The position numbers and the translations under genes are program-made. From contig JACVRM010000026.1 of the NCBI GenBank assembly GCA_014534415.1, positions 1-19,512 of the forward strand: 19,512 bases of DNA. The letters run 5' to 3'. The notes under the pieces were generated by a model. That model saw only the letters and a program-made list of their open reading frames with translations, was not told the origin of the DNA and did not search any database. Below are positions 1 through 6,668 of this stretch, piece after piece. This DNA is from Thermoleophilia bacterium (GTDB lineage: Bacteria > Actinomycetota > Thermoleophilia > Gaiellales > Gaiellaceae). Every line of letters starts with the position of its first letter. Position 1 is the stretch's first letter.

Positions 1-316
1 GCGCGGCGTCGACCTCGTCCGCCGTGACGATGTCGCGACCCCGGCCGCAGAAGACGCGGTCGGGCGCTCCGTCGGTCTCGACCGAGATTCGGTCGGCCCC
101 GTCGCCGCCGCGAAGGACGTCGCGGCCCGCGCCGCCGTCCATGAAATCGGCGCCTTCCAGCCCGTGGAGCGCGTCGCTGCCGCCGCGACCGAACAACGTG
201 TCGGCGGCAGCCGTGCCCACGAGGCGGTCGCCGCGGGCGCCGCCGCGGATCGTCGCCGCCGTCGCCGCCGTCGCGAATACGAGCACTGCGGCGCAGAGCG
301 GCGCGAGGCGGCGCAT
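1..316 (-). CDS. Secreted RTX-like calcium-binding repeat protein (C-terminus outside window)
   Basis: The minus strand from ATG 316 stays open to the window edge (105 codons seen). The first ~20 residues (MRRLAPLCAAVLVFATAATA) form a basic-hydrophobic-small signal peptide, so the product is probably exported. From residue ~24 there are tandem glycine/aspartate nonapeptide-like units (GARGDRLVG, GRGGSDALHG, GGAGRDVLRG), the pattern of hemolysin-type calcium-binding (RTX) repeats, which fold into a Ca2+-filled parallel beta-roll. A later cysteine-containing unit (DRVFCGRGRDIV) resembles the terminal repeat common in small secreted actinobacterial versions. No enzymatic domain is visible. The gene is divergent from the one at 364, with only 47 bp between start codons. 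The ligand and role (adhesion, surface layer, protease inhibition) cannot be told from this fragment. Confidence 0.8.
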   Translation of the reverse strand, partial: MRRLAPLCAAVLVFATAATAATIRGGARGDRLVGTAAADTLFGRGGSDALHGLEGADFMDGGAGRDVLRGGDGADRISVETDGAPDRVFCGRGRDIVTADEVDAA

Positions 317-322
317 CGCCCG

Positions 323-328
323 AGCGTA
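323..328 (-). promoter_or_regulatory. Candidate -10 hexamer, leaderless start of the RTX-like gene
   Basis: Minus-strand TACGCT ends 6 nt before ATG 316. No Shine-Dalgarno fits in that gap, so transcription probably begins at or next to the A of the start codon. This is inference from spacing; no clear -35 element was seen. Confidence 0.4.
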
Positions 329-348
329 ACTGTGGCGCGCGGCGCCGC

Positions 349-354
349 TACGAT
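349..354 (+). promoter_or_regulatory. Candidate -10 hexamer for the TrpC-like gene
   Basis: TACGAT lies 9 nt before ATG 364, predicting a leader of zero to three bases. It sits about 20 bp from the opposing -10 of the divergent gene, so the two promoters overlap face to face. Confidence 0.35.
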
Positions 355-363
355 CCGCGGCCG

Positions 364-936
364 ATGCGAGCCGAGCGGCGGTTCAGCCAGGCGATCGCCG
401 AGGGCGACGGAATCTCGCTGATCGCGCAGGTGGCCGACGCGGCCGCGGCCGGCGCGGCCGAGCACGACGGCGCCGAGGGCGTCACGATCGAGACCGCGGT
501 GCCGGGCGTTCGCGAGGCGACGCGCCTACCGATTCTCTGGCGCGGGCTCGGCGCGCCGAGCGACGCGGGCATGGCTGGCGCGGACGCCTGCGTGCTCGCC
601 GTCGCGGAGGGTGGCGACGAGCCCGGCCGGCTGGAAGAGCGGCGCGCCGAGGTGACCGAGCTCGGCCTCGAGTGCGCCGTGGAGGTACGCGACGAGGAGG
701 AGCTGCAGCTGGTTCTCGATCGGCTCGACCCCGAGATCTTCGTCCTGTCCTCGCACGGGGGCGCCTCGCTCGAGTCGGTGCTCTCGCTCCTCTCCGACGT
801 GCCCGCCGGCAAGCTCGTCGTCGCGGAAGCCGGCATGCTCGGCCGCGAGGACCTCGACGAGCTGGAGCGTGCGGGCGTCGACGCGGTCATCCTGCCGGGC
901 ACGGCGCTCGGCGGGCTGCGCGGCTCGGCGGCCTGA
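364..936 (+). CDS. Degenerate indole-3-glycerol-phosphate synthase (TrpC)-like barrel protein
   Basis: The 190-aa product follows the strand order of the TrpC beta/alpha barrel: SLIAQV (18-23), LPILWRG (55-61), AGADACVLAV (71-80), LGLECAVEVRDEEEL (100-114), LVVAEAGM (151-158) and AGVDAVILPGTAL (170-182). TrpC normally has about 260 residues; this one lacks the N-terminal extension that helps bind substrate. Against the known catalytic set it keeps the Glu of the VEV strand (E107) and the Glu of the ESGI-like strand (E155). It replaces the Glu and Lys of the AEVK strand (Q22, A24), the Lys of VLRKDF (R60) and the Asn of INNR (serine region 129-130). I infer a paralogue that no longer makes indoleglycerol phosphate. 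No other trp gene is nearby. The start is ATG after a TACGAT -10. An alternative is a different phosphate-binding barrel enzyme. Confidence 0.7.
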   Translation: MRAERRFSQAIAEGDGISLIAQVADAAAAGAAEHDGAEGVTIETAVPGVREATRLPILWRGLGAPSDAGMAGADACVLAVAEGGDEPGRLEERRAEVTELGLECAVEVRDEEELQLVLDRLDPEIFVLSSHGGASLESVLSLLSDVPAGKLVVAEAGMLGREDLDELERAGVDAVILPGTALGGLRGSAA

Positions 937-947
937 CGGCTCGCCGC

Positions 948-953
948 TAACGT
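948..953 (+). promoter_or_regulatory. Candidate -10 hexamer, TTG-start leaderless gene
   Basis: TAACGT lies 8 nt before TTG 962, just after the stop of the upstream gene. It supports TTG 962 as the start of the spermidine-synthase-like gene, because no Shine-Dalgarno precedes that codon. Confidence 0.3.
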
Positions 954-961
954 TCGGCGCG

Positions 962-2656
962 TTGCGCACCACGACGCCGACGACCTCGGCGCAGCCCACT
1001 GCGCCCGATTCCGCTCCGACGCCCGCACCGCGCGCCCGCGCGCCGCGCGCAGCCGCAGGCGTGGCGGCGGTCGGCGTGGCGGTGGTCGTCTCGGGCGCCG
1101 TGCTGCTGGGGGTGGAGATCGCGGCGAGCCGTGTGCTCTCGCCGTTCTTCGGCAACTCCCTGTTCGTCTGGGGCTCGCTGATCGGCGTCGTGCTCGCCGG
1201 CCTGGCCACCGGTTACTGGCTCGGCGGCTCGCTCGTCGATCGCTACCCCAGGCCGCAGCTGCTCGTCGCCGTGATGGGCCTCGGCGCGGCCGCGGTGCTC
1301 GCCGTTCCGCTTCTCGACGAGCCGGTGCTCGAGTGGGTCGTCGGCTGGGATCCGGGCCCGCGCGCGAACCCGCTCATAGCCGCCACCATCCTCTTCCTCC
1401 CGGCGAGCGTGATCATCGCGGGCGTCAGCCCGATCGCCGTCCGGCTGCGGGCCGAGTCGGTCGGCACGGTCGGCCGCACGGCCGGCCACCTGTTCGCGCT
1501 GTCGACGGCGGGCAGCATCGCCGGCACGCTCGGCACGGCGTTCTGGCTCCTGCCGACGCTCGGAACCGGTCAGCTGTTTGCCTTCGGGGCGCTCGCACTC
1601 CTCGTCGCGGCCGCCGTCGTCTCGGCCGTCGAGCGGATCCCGATCGCGCTGGCCGCGGCGCTGCTCGCCGCGGTTGGCGCGGGCGCTGCCGCCGTCGAGC
1701 TGGCGCCGGACCGGACGGGGACGCTCTCCGCGGCCGCCTCGCGCAACTGGTCGCCGATCTACCGCGCGCGCAACGAGGCGGGTGCGATCGGCTCGATCGC
1801 CGAGAGCTTCGACATCCTGTACCAGAGGGAGACGCGCTATCACCGGCTGTTCGTGGCGCAGGACGAGGACACGCGCTACCTGCGCTTCGACGCGTCCATC
1901 CAGAGCGCGATGTACCGCGACCAGCCCTACCGAACACGCCTGCGCTATACGGATTTCTTCCATCTCGCGCTTGCCTACAACCCGGATGCCCGCGACGCGC
2001 TGTTCATCGGGCTCGGCGCCGGTTCGTCGCCGAAGCGGCTCTGGCGCGACTTCCCGGACCTGCGGATTCAGGCCGTCGAGCTCGACCCGGTCGTGCGCGA
2101 CGTCGCCTACCGCTACTTCGGACTCCCTCGCGACGATCGGCTCAAGGTCGACGTCGACGACGGACGCCGCTGGCTCGACCGCCACGACGAGCGCTGGGAC
2201 GTGATCATGATCGACGCGTTCTTCGCGGACTCGATCCCGTTCCACCTGTACACGACGGAGTTTCTGGAGCTCGCGCGGAGCCGCCTGAAGCCGGGCGGCG
2301 TGGTCATCACCAACACGATCGGCGCGATGGCCGGAGTCGGCTCCGAGATGCTGCGGTCGCTCTACCGGACATACCGCTCGCAGTTCCCCACGGTGCTCGT
2401 GCACCCGGTCTCGCTGCCGGGCGAGGAGGACGCCACGGATTTTCGCAACGTGATCTTCGTCGCGACGGAGCAGCCCGCGCCGGGGAAGGACTTTCTGCTC
2501 AGCCGGTGGGGCGAGATAGCGGAGCGCTTTCCGACGGTTCCGGATCTCCGCAGGCCGATCCGTGATCGCTGGGAATCGCCGCTCGGCCTGGACGGCGTGC
2601 CGATCCTCACCGACGACTACGCGCCGACCGACTCGCTCTTGCTGCTCGCCCAGTAG
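962..2656 (+). CDS. Membrane-fused spermidine-synthase-like protein
   Basis: The ~564-aa protein has two parts. Residues ~30-250 contain about seven hydrophobic segments beginning with GVEIAASRVLSPFFGNS, typical of the membrane half of 'fused MFS/spermidine synthase' proteins. Residues ~340-560 form a Rossmann fold of the spermidine/spermine synthase type: LFIGLGAGSSPKRL (nucleotide-binding glycine loop), AVELDPVV (~371-378, acidic residue contacting the cofactor), DVDDGRRWLDR and DVIMIDAFFADSIPFHL. Canonical enzymes transfer aminopropyl from decarboxylated SAM to putrescine. For fused membrane forms the substrate is generally unknown, so polyamine synthesis is only a possibility. The start is uncertain: ATG 869 would overlap the upstream gene by 68 bp and encode Arg/Ser-rich shadow sequence, so I prefer TTG 962 (GTG 1061 is the alternative). 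It converges on the cyclase-domain gene with an 11-bp gap. Confidence 0.8.
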   Translation: MRTTTPTTSAQPTAPDSAPTPAPRARAPRAAAGVAAVGVAVVVSGAVLLGVEIAASRVLSPFFGNSLFVWGSLIGVVLAGLATGYWLGGSLVDRYPRPQLLVAVMGLGAAAVLAVPLLDEPVLEWVVGWDPGPRANPLIAATILFLPASVIIAGVSPIAVRLRAESVGTVGRTAGHLFALSTAGSIAGTLGTAFWLLPTLGTGQLFAFGALALLVAAAVVSAVERIPIALAAALLAAVGAGAAAVELAPDRTGTLSAAASRNWSPIYRARNEAGAIGSIAESFDILYQRETRYHRLFVAQDEDTRYLRFDASIQSAMYRDQPYRTRLRYTDFFHLALAYNPDARDALFIGLGAGSSPKRLWRDFPDLRIQAVELDPVVRDVAYRYFGLPRDDRLKVDVDDGRRWLDRHDERWDVIMIDAFFADSIPFHLYTTEFLELARSRLKPGGVVITNTIGAMAGVGSEMLRSLYRTYRSQFPTVLVHPVSLPGEEDATDFRNVIFVATEQPAPGKDFLLSRWGEIAERFPTVPDLRRPIRDRWESPLGLDGVPILTDDYAPTDSLLLLAQ

Positions 2657-2667
2657 CTAGCCGACCG

Positions 2668-3522
2668 TCACAGCCACACGAGCACAGCGACGATCGTGAA
2701 CGCGATGGCGATGCCGGCACCAGCGCCGAGTGCGACCGCCCAGCCGGGGAAGACAGTCAGCCTGCCAAGCCCGTCGCGACCCTCGTGGAGCTCGCGCGTG
2801 CCGCGCGCGCGCTGCGCGGGGACGGCCTGGCGGAGTGCCTCCTCGACCTGTGCCTCGATCCGCGGCCCGAGCAGCTGGAGCGGGCCGAGCTCGAGCTCGC
2901 GAACCCGCTCGAGCGCCTGGCGGGCGAGCTCGATCTCGCGGCCTGCAACCGGAAGCACCCCCGCCGCGGTCGGATCGGGAGCGGCCAGGCCGTCGACGAG
3001 CCCCGGTCCACTGAGTTGAAAAAGGCGCTCAGGCTCGGCGATGTCCTTGAGCCGGTGCTCGCCGACATCTTGCAACTCGAGGTCACCGAGGTCGCCGCGG
3101 GCGAGGACGCGTGTCGACTCCGACACGAGCACCTGGCCGCCGCGCGCGAGTGCGCAGATGCGCGCCGCGCGGACGACGTCGAGACCGAGGTAACCCTCGT
3201 CGCCGAGCGACGGCTCGCCCGTGTGAACGCCCATTCGGACGCGCAACTCCGCGCCCTCCGGCCACCGCTCGGCTGCGATTGCGCGTTGGGCCGTCGCCGC
3301 GGCGGCGAGCGCGTTCCGCGCTCGCGGGAAGACCGCGAAGAACGCGTCGCCCTGGCGGTCGACCTCCCGGCCGCCCGCCTCTTCGAATGCCGCTCGCATG
3401 ATGGAGTTGTGCCTCGCGACCACGTCGCTCCAGCGCTCTCCGAGCTGCTGCAGCAGTCTGGTCGAGCTCTCGACGTCCGAGAAGAGGAACGTAACCGTGC
3501 CGCTCGGCAACTCCATTGCCAC
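2668..3522 (-). CDS. Class III nucleotide cyclase-domain protein with C-terminal membrane anchor
   Basis: The 284-aa product opens directly with a class III adenylate/guanylate cyclase homology domain (residues ~5-175). The metal-binding aspartates are present in TFLFSDVESST and QGDAFFAVF, followed by RVRMGVHTGEP and DVVRAARI...GGQVLVS. The sequence GGREVDRQGD has Asp where purine-selecting Lys is usual, and DVVRAAR lacks the transition-state Asn of the canonical NxxxR motif. This variant is typical of actinobacterial cyclase domains of uncertain substrate, so cyclic nucleotide synthesis is not assured. Residues ~180-255 show no recognised fold. The last ~25 residues are a hydrophobic helix ending FTIVAVLVWL, suggesting a tail-anchored protein with a cytoplasmic domain. 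GTG 3522 is chosen because TAGAGT precedes it by 6 nt; ATG 3516 is the alternative. It lies 70 bp downstream of pfkA on the same strand but has its own promoter. Confidence 0.82.
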   Translation of the reverse strand: MAMELPSGTVTFLFSDVESSTRLLQQLGERWSDVVARHNSIMRAAFEEAGGREVDRQGDAFFAVFPRARNALAAAATAQRAIAAERWPEGAELRVRMGVHTGEPSLGDEGYLGLDVVRAARICALARGGQVLVSESTRVLARGDLGDLELQDVGEHRLKDIAEPERLFQLSGPGLVDGLAAPDPTAAGVLPVAGREIELARQALERVRELELGPLQLLGPRIEAQVEEALRQAVPAQRARGTRELHEGRDGLGRLTVFPGWAVALGAGAGIAIAFTIVAVLVWL

Positions 3523-3528
3523 GCGTCG

Positions 3529-3534
3529 ACTCTA
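3529..3534 (-). promoter_or_regulatory. Candidate -10 hexamer, leaderless GTG start of cyclase-domain gene
   Basis: Minus-strand TAGAGT ends 6 nt before GTG 3522 and suggests a leaderless mRNA, separate from the upstream pfkA transcript. Confidence 0.4.
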
Positions 3535-3592
3535 GGGAGTACGGCTACCGGCGACATCGGCAAGTGCGTTCGTCACCGGGCGTTCCGCGCCG

Positions 3593-4636
3593 CTAGCCGA
3601 AGAACGCCCGTGCGACGTCGTACCACGCCGGCGGCACGGTCTTCAGCTCGATGGTCGCCTCGCGGAGCGAGACGTCGACGATCTCGTCGCCGTGCAGCGC
3701 CGCCATGCGGCCGAAGCGGCCTTCGTGGACGAGGTCGGCGGCCTTGATCCCGTAGCGCGTCGCGAGCACGCGGTCGCGCGCGGTCGGCGTGCCGCCGCGC
3801 TGCACGTGCCCCAGCACCGTGACGCGCGTCTCGTAGCCGGTCCGCTCCTCGATGTCCTGGGCCAGCGCGTCGCCGACGCCGCCCAGCCGCACGTGGCCGA
3901 ACGCGTCGGTTGCCGCATCCTGCGTAACGGTGCGTCGCTCGCCCGACTCGTAGGTCAGCTCGTACCCCTCGCTCACGACGACGATCGAGAAGTCCTTGCC
4001 GCGCTCGTGCCGGTGCCGCAGCTCGCGGCAGGCCTGCTCAACGGAGATCGGCTGCTCGGGGATGAGGATCACGTCGGCGCCGCCCGCGATGCCGCTCATC
4101 ACGGCGATCCAGCCGGTGTGGCGCCCCATGACCTCCACGACCATCACGCGGTTGTGCGACTCCGCCGTCGTGTGCAGGCGGTCGATCGCTTCGGTGCAGA
4201 TTGCCACGGCGGTGTCGAAGCCGAAGGTGTAGTCCGTCGCCGAGAGGTCGTTGTCGATCGTCTTCGGCACGCCGACGACGGCCAGGCCATGCTCCTCGTG
4301 GAGGCGGGCCGCCACGCCGAGCGTGTCTTCCCCGCCGATCGTGACGAGCGCGTCGAGCCGCTCGCCGAAGTTCCGCAACACCGCCTCGGCGCCGCCCTCG
4401 ATCTTGAACGGGTTCGTCCGAGACGTCCCGATGATCGTGCCGCCGCGCGGCAGCAGCCCGGAGACCTCGCGAGGCCCGAGCGGCTCGAAGCGCGACTCGA
4501 CGAGACCCGCCCAGCCCTCGCGGACTCCGACGACCTCGTAGCCCCGGTCGAGCGAGCGCCGAGCCACGGCCCGGATGACCGCGTTCAGCCCGGGCGCATC
4601 TCCGCCGCCGGTCAGGATTCCGAGCCGAGTCGCCAC
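3593..4636 (-). CDS. pfkA: 6-phosphofructokinase, actinobacterial PfkA type
   Basis: This 347-aa cytoplasmic enzyme phosphorylates fructose 6-phosphate to the 1,6-bisphosphate, the committed step of glycolysis. Diagnostic motifs in order: GILTGGGDAPGLNAVIR (6-22), the phosphodonor loop GGEDT (101-105), PKTIDND (124-130, catalytic Asp), AESHNRVMVVEVMGRHTGW (158-176, fructose-6-phosphate site), ILIPEQP (190-196) and GHVQRGGTP near residue 275. Its length matches the single-domain family. The GGEDT plus PKTIDND combination, rather than GGDGS plus GTIDND, places it with actinobacterial group III PFKs, which include ATP- and PPi-dependent members. I recall the same GGEDT in Streptomyces PfkA, so the donor stays open. 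The start is GTG; a weak CAGACT hexamer lies 7 nt upstream. It is divergent from the HAMP cyclase. Confidence 0.95.
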   Translation of the reverse strand: MATRLGILTGGGDAPGLNAVIRAVARRSLDRGYEVVGVREGWAGLVESRFEPLGPREVSGLLPRGGTIIGTSRTNPFKIEGGAEAVLRNFGERLDALVTIGGEDTLGVAARLHEEHGLAVVGVPKTIDNDLSATDYTFGFDTAVAICTEAIDRLHTTAESHNRVMVVEVMGRHTGWIAVMSGIAGGADVILIPEQPISVEQACRELRHRHERGKDFSIVVVSEGYELTYESGERRTVTQDAATDAFGHVRLGGVGDALAQDIEERTGYETRVTVLGHVQRGGTPTARDRVLATRYGIKAADLVHEGRFGRMAALHGDEIVDVSLREATIELKTVPPAWYDVARAFFG

Positions 4637-4643
4637 TGCGCGC

Positions 4644-4649
4644 AGTCTG
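4644..4649 (-). promoter_or_regulatory. Weak candidate -10 for pfkA
   Basis: Minus-strand CAGACT sits 7 nt before GTG 4636, the same spacing as other leaderless candidates here. Its first base deviates from TAnnnT, so support is weak. Confidence 0.2.
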
Positions 4650-4745
4650 CCGGATGGGCGAGGCGGGAGACCGTCGTTCCTCGCGCAGCGCGCGCATGCG
4701 TCTGGACGACCATCCGCGGGAGGCAGACGAGGAAGAGCCCGCCGA

Positions 4746-4751
4746 TATCAT
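4746..4751 (+). promoter_or_regulatory. Candidate -10 hexamer, leaderless GTG start of HAMP cyclase
   Basis: TATCAT lies exactly 7 nt before GTG 4759, the usual -10 to +1 distance. This is the main reason for preferring GTG 4759 over the in-frame ATG at 4654. Confidence 0.45.
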
Positions 4752-4758
4752 CTGCCGC

Positions 4759-5892
4759 GTGGCGACGGTGAGGCCGGGGGTCGGCGCGGCTGACGCCGCC
4801 CGCCCGCCGGCGAGCGGTCTGCTCCGCCGCACACCGATCGTCGCGCGGCTCGTCGCTGCGTTCATCCTCGTCAGCCTGCTTCCGATCGGGACGCTCGCCG
4901 GTCTCGCCGTGTACGAGTCGCGCGAGTCCGGGGGCGGCGAGGTCGCCGAGTCCAACGAAGAACACGAGGAATCGGAGCAAATCGCGGGAATTCCCACGGC
5001 CGCGCTGGAGCTGGGTGTGGCCGGCGCCAGCCTCGGCCTGGCGGTGCTGATCGCGCTCATCGTGGGGAGGACACTCGTCCGCCCCGTCCGGGAGCTCGAG
5101 CAGGCGATCGCGCGCGTCGAGGACGGGGATCTGCACGCGCGGGTGGCCGTATCCGGCACCGACGAGCTCGGGCGGCTCGCCGCCGGCTTCAACGACATGG
5201 TCGCGGGGCTCGAGCGCGAGACCGTCATTCGCGATCTCTTCGGTCAGTACGTGACGCCCGAGCTGGCCGCCGCCGCAATCGAGCACCGCGGCCGCCTCGA
5301 CGGGCAGCTGGTCACGAGCACCGTCCTGTTCGCCGATATCCGCGACTTCACCGGCATCAGCGAGTCGCTGCCCGCCTCGGAGCTGATCCGCATGCTCAAT
5401 CGCTACTTCGACCGCATGGCGCGCGTGATCGTCGATGCCGGCGGCCTCGTCAACAAGTTCGGCGGCGACAGCCTGCTCGCGATCTTCGGCTCGCCGCTCA
5501 ACCCCGCCGCCGATCACGCAGTCCGCGCCGTGCGCGCGGCGCTTGCGATGCTCGACTCGCTGGACGCGTTCAACGAAGAGCAGCGGGCGATGTTCCTCCC
5601 GGAGGTCATGATCGGCGTGGGCGTTGCGAGCGGGGACGTCGTGGCGGGAAACGTCGGCAGCAGCACGAAGCTGGAGTACACGGTGATCGGCGATGCGGTA
5701 AACGTCGCCTCCCGGCTGCAGGCGCTGACGAAAGAGCTCGGCGAGAGCGCGCTGTTCAGCGCCGAGACCGCTCGGCTGGCGGGCGACGTCGCCCGCTTCG
5801 CATCCTGCGGCGAGATCGACGTGCGCGGTAAGGCACGTCCCGTCAACGTCGTGCGGTTGGACCGGGAGACGCGCGCCGCACCGGCTGGATGA
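4759..5892 (+). CDS. Membrane adenylate cyclase, 2TM-HAMP-class III catalytic domain
   Basis: From GTG 4759 the protein has 377 aa. A short cytoplasmic N-terminus leads to TM1 (~28-51), a ~30-residue acidic extracytoplasmic loop, TM2 (~83-103), a HAMP linker (~104-155, with RPVRELEQAI and DELGRLAAGFNDM) and a class III cyclase domain (~185-350). The catalytic set is complete: metal aspartates in LFADIRDFT (D193) and FGGDSLL (D237), purine-selecting Lys in LVNKFGGD (K233), and the Asp/Asn/Arg set in VIGDAVNVASR (D312, N315, R319). This matches bacterial adenylate cyclases making cAMP from ATP. The small outer loop argues against a large ligand-binding sensor; membrane state or partner proteins may control it. 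ATG 4654 would add 35 residues. The gene is divergent from pfkA, so the two could share control. Confidence 0.9.
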   Translation: MATVRPGVGAADAARPPASGLLRRTPIVARLVAAFILVSLLPIGTLAGLAVYESRESGGGEVAESNEEHEESEQIAGIPTAALELGVAGASLGLAVLIALIVGRTLVRPVRELEQAIARVEDGDLHARVAVSGTDELGRLAAGFNDMVAGLERETVIRDLFGQYVTPELAAAAIEHRGRLDGQLVTSTVLFADIRDFTGISESLPASELIRMLNRYFDRMARVIVDAGGLVNKFGGDSLLAIFGSPLNPAADHAVRAVRAALAMLDSLDAFNEEQRAMFLPEVMIGVGVASGDVVAGNVGSSTKLEYTVIGDAVNVASRLQALTKELGESALFSAETARLAGDVARFASCGEIDVRGKARPVNVVRLDRETRAAPAG

Positions 5893-5895
5893 GCC

Positions 5896-5914
5896 CGGCG
5901 AACGCCATTCGCCG
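5896..5914 (+). terminator. Short hairpin after the cyclase stop codon
   Basis: CGGCGAA and TTCGCCG form a 7-bp stem around a 5-nt loop starting 4 nt after the stop. No T-run follows. It could be a weak terminator or mRNA 3'-end stabiliser. Confidence 0.35.
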
Positions 5915-5963
5915 AAGTATCGGCAGGCGTCGGCCAGTTGTTCACTGCGGCAGCGGCATCTTT

Positions 5964-6007
5964 TAAGGCCTCCTTAAGACCGTCGTAAGGCCGGCGCAAG
6001 GCCGCGG
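5964..6007 (+). promoter_or_regulatory. Four 11-bp direct repeats, candidate OmpR/PhoB-type operator
   Basis: Four consecutive 11-mers start at 5964, 5975, 5986 and 5997: TAAGGCCTCCT, TAAGACCGTCG, TAAGGCCGGCG and CAAGGCCGCGG. The first seven bases are conserved and the last four vary. An 11-bp phased heptamer is the known architecture of OmpR/PhoB-family response-regulator sites. The array covers the -35 zone of the promoter for the gene at 6050, which suggests activation. The regulator is not encoded in this window. Confidence 0.6.
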
Positions 6008-6010
6008 CAC

Positions 6011-6016
6011 TAGCGT
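6011..6016 (+). promoter_or_regulatory. Candidate -10 hexamer of the secreted-protein gene
   Basis: TAGCGT lies 3 bp after the repeat array. The predicted transcription start near 6023 gives a leader of about 26 nt that contains the AAAGGAG ribosome-binding site at 6038-6044. The third repeat occupies the place of the -35 element. Confidence 0.45.
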
Positions 6017-6049
6017 CGTCCGCGAGGTCAAAAGACGAAAGGAGTGGCA

Positions 6050-6433
6050 GTGATTGGACGCCTCCTGGCCCTGGCCGCGGTGCCCGCGGCCGCCCTGATG
6101 TTGGCTGCGCCCGCGATCGCCGACGGCAACTCGCTGGGTCCGCCCGGCGGCACGATCTACGCGTTCGACGTGGCGTACCGCACCGTCGCGACGCCGACTT
6201 CCCTTCCCCCGAAGGGGCCGACAGACACGATCTACGTGTTCCCCGACTGCCTCGCCTGTGCATCGGTCTCGGAAGCGGCACCGGGCCATCCCGGGTATAA
6301 CGGCGGCCGCTGGCGCGTCGTCCAGGCGTGGGGAATCACCACGCAGCTGACGAACGCCGCCGACGTCCTCGACGCCGCCTCGGCGCTTACGGACACCGGC
6401 ATTCGCTTCGTCTGCCCGCTCAGCATGAAGTAG
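6050..6433 (+). CDS. Small secreted protein of unknown function
   Basis: The 127-aa product starts with a clear Sec signal peptide (IGRLLALAAVPAAALMLAAP, then AIA before Asp-Gly), so the mature protein of ~103 residues is exported. It contains a CxxC pair (FPDCLACASV) and a third Cys near the C-terminus (RFVCPL), which could form a disulfide or bind metal. I recognise no family. The start is decided by the ribosome-binding site: AAAGGAG at 6038-6044 is 5 nt before GTG 6050, whereas GTG 6044 overlaps it. Unlike most genes on the left, it has a normal leader. It is monocistronic, with a response-regulator-like repeat array upstream and a strong hairpin downstream, so it is probably induced by an external signal. 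Confidence 0.8.
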   Translation: MIGRLLALAAVPAAALMLAAPAIADGNSLGPPGGTIYAFDVAYRTVATPTSLPPKGPTDTIYVFPDCLACASVSEAAPGHPGYNGGRWRVVQAWGITTQLTNAADVLDAASALTDTGIRFVCPLSMK

Positions 6434-6449
6434 CGGCGTTCTGACACAC

Positions 6450-6477
6450 TGCCGGGGCCGGCCAACCGGCCCCGGCA
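6450..6477 (+). terminator. Perfect 12-bp hairpin after the secreted-protein gene
   Basis: TGCCGGGGCCGG and CCGGCCCCGGCA form a perfect 12-bp stem around a CCAA loop, 17 nt after the stop codon. No U-tract follows, as is common for actinobacterial terminators. Confidence 0.7.
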
Positions 6478-6561
6478 CTACTCGGTCGAAAGTTCGCTGC
6501 CCCGCTACGGCTAGTTGGCCCACGCTCCTGCGCGCCGGCGCCGGCCGCAGCGGCAGCCGCC

Positions 6562-6581
6562 CGGACACCGGCGGACACCGG
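6562..6581. repeat. Two tandem copies of CGGACACCGG
   Basis: The 10-mer occurs at 6562-6571 and 6572-6581 in the short flank left of the tRNA fragment. A third copy (6639-6648) lies inside the fragment, where it owes its match to a base that differs from the intact tRNA. Confidence 0.6.
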
Positions 6582-6604
6582 CGATGTACAGGGCGTTCGT
6601 CGTG

Positions 6605-6657
6605 TGCCGAAGGTGGGACTCGAACCCATACGCCCTCTCGGACACCGGATTTTGAGT
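6605..6657 (-). repeat. Orphan tRNA-Leu 3' half, distal attachment site
   Basis: This copy matches the intact tRNA (8311-8363) except at 6629, 6638 and 6642. Similarity stops sharply at the discriminator base on one side and in the anticodon loop on the other. It keeps the T arm and 3' acceptor strand but lacks the 5' half, so it cannot be a functional tRNA. Confidence 0.85.
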
Positions 6658-6668
6658 TGAGGCCAGGC

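Noticed and set aside
947..2404. Very long minus-strand open frame (485 codons) antisense to the spermidine-synthase-like gene
   Set aside because: It is Arg/Glu/Asp-rich low-complexity translation opposite a recognisable gene, a normal shadow of high-GC codon use. The same applies to 9001-10110, 9920-11002 and 10750-12222 on the minus strand.
6605..6657. Second functional tRNA-Leu gene
   Set aside because: Only the 3' half is present and the anticodon stem cannot close; it is better explained as an attachment-site copy.
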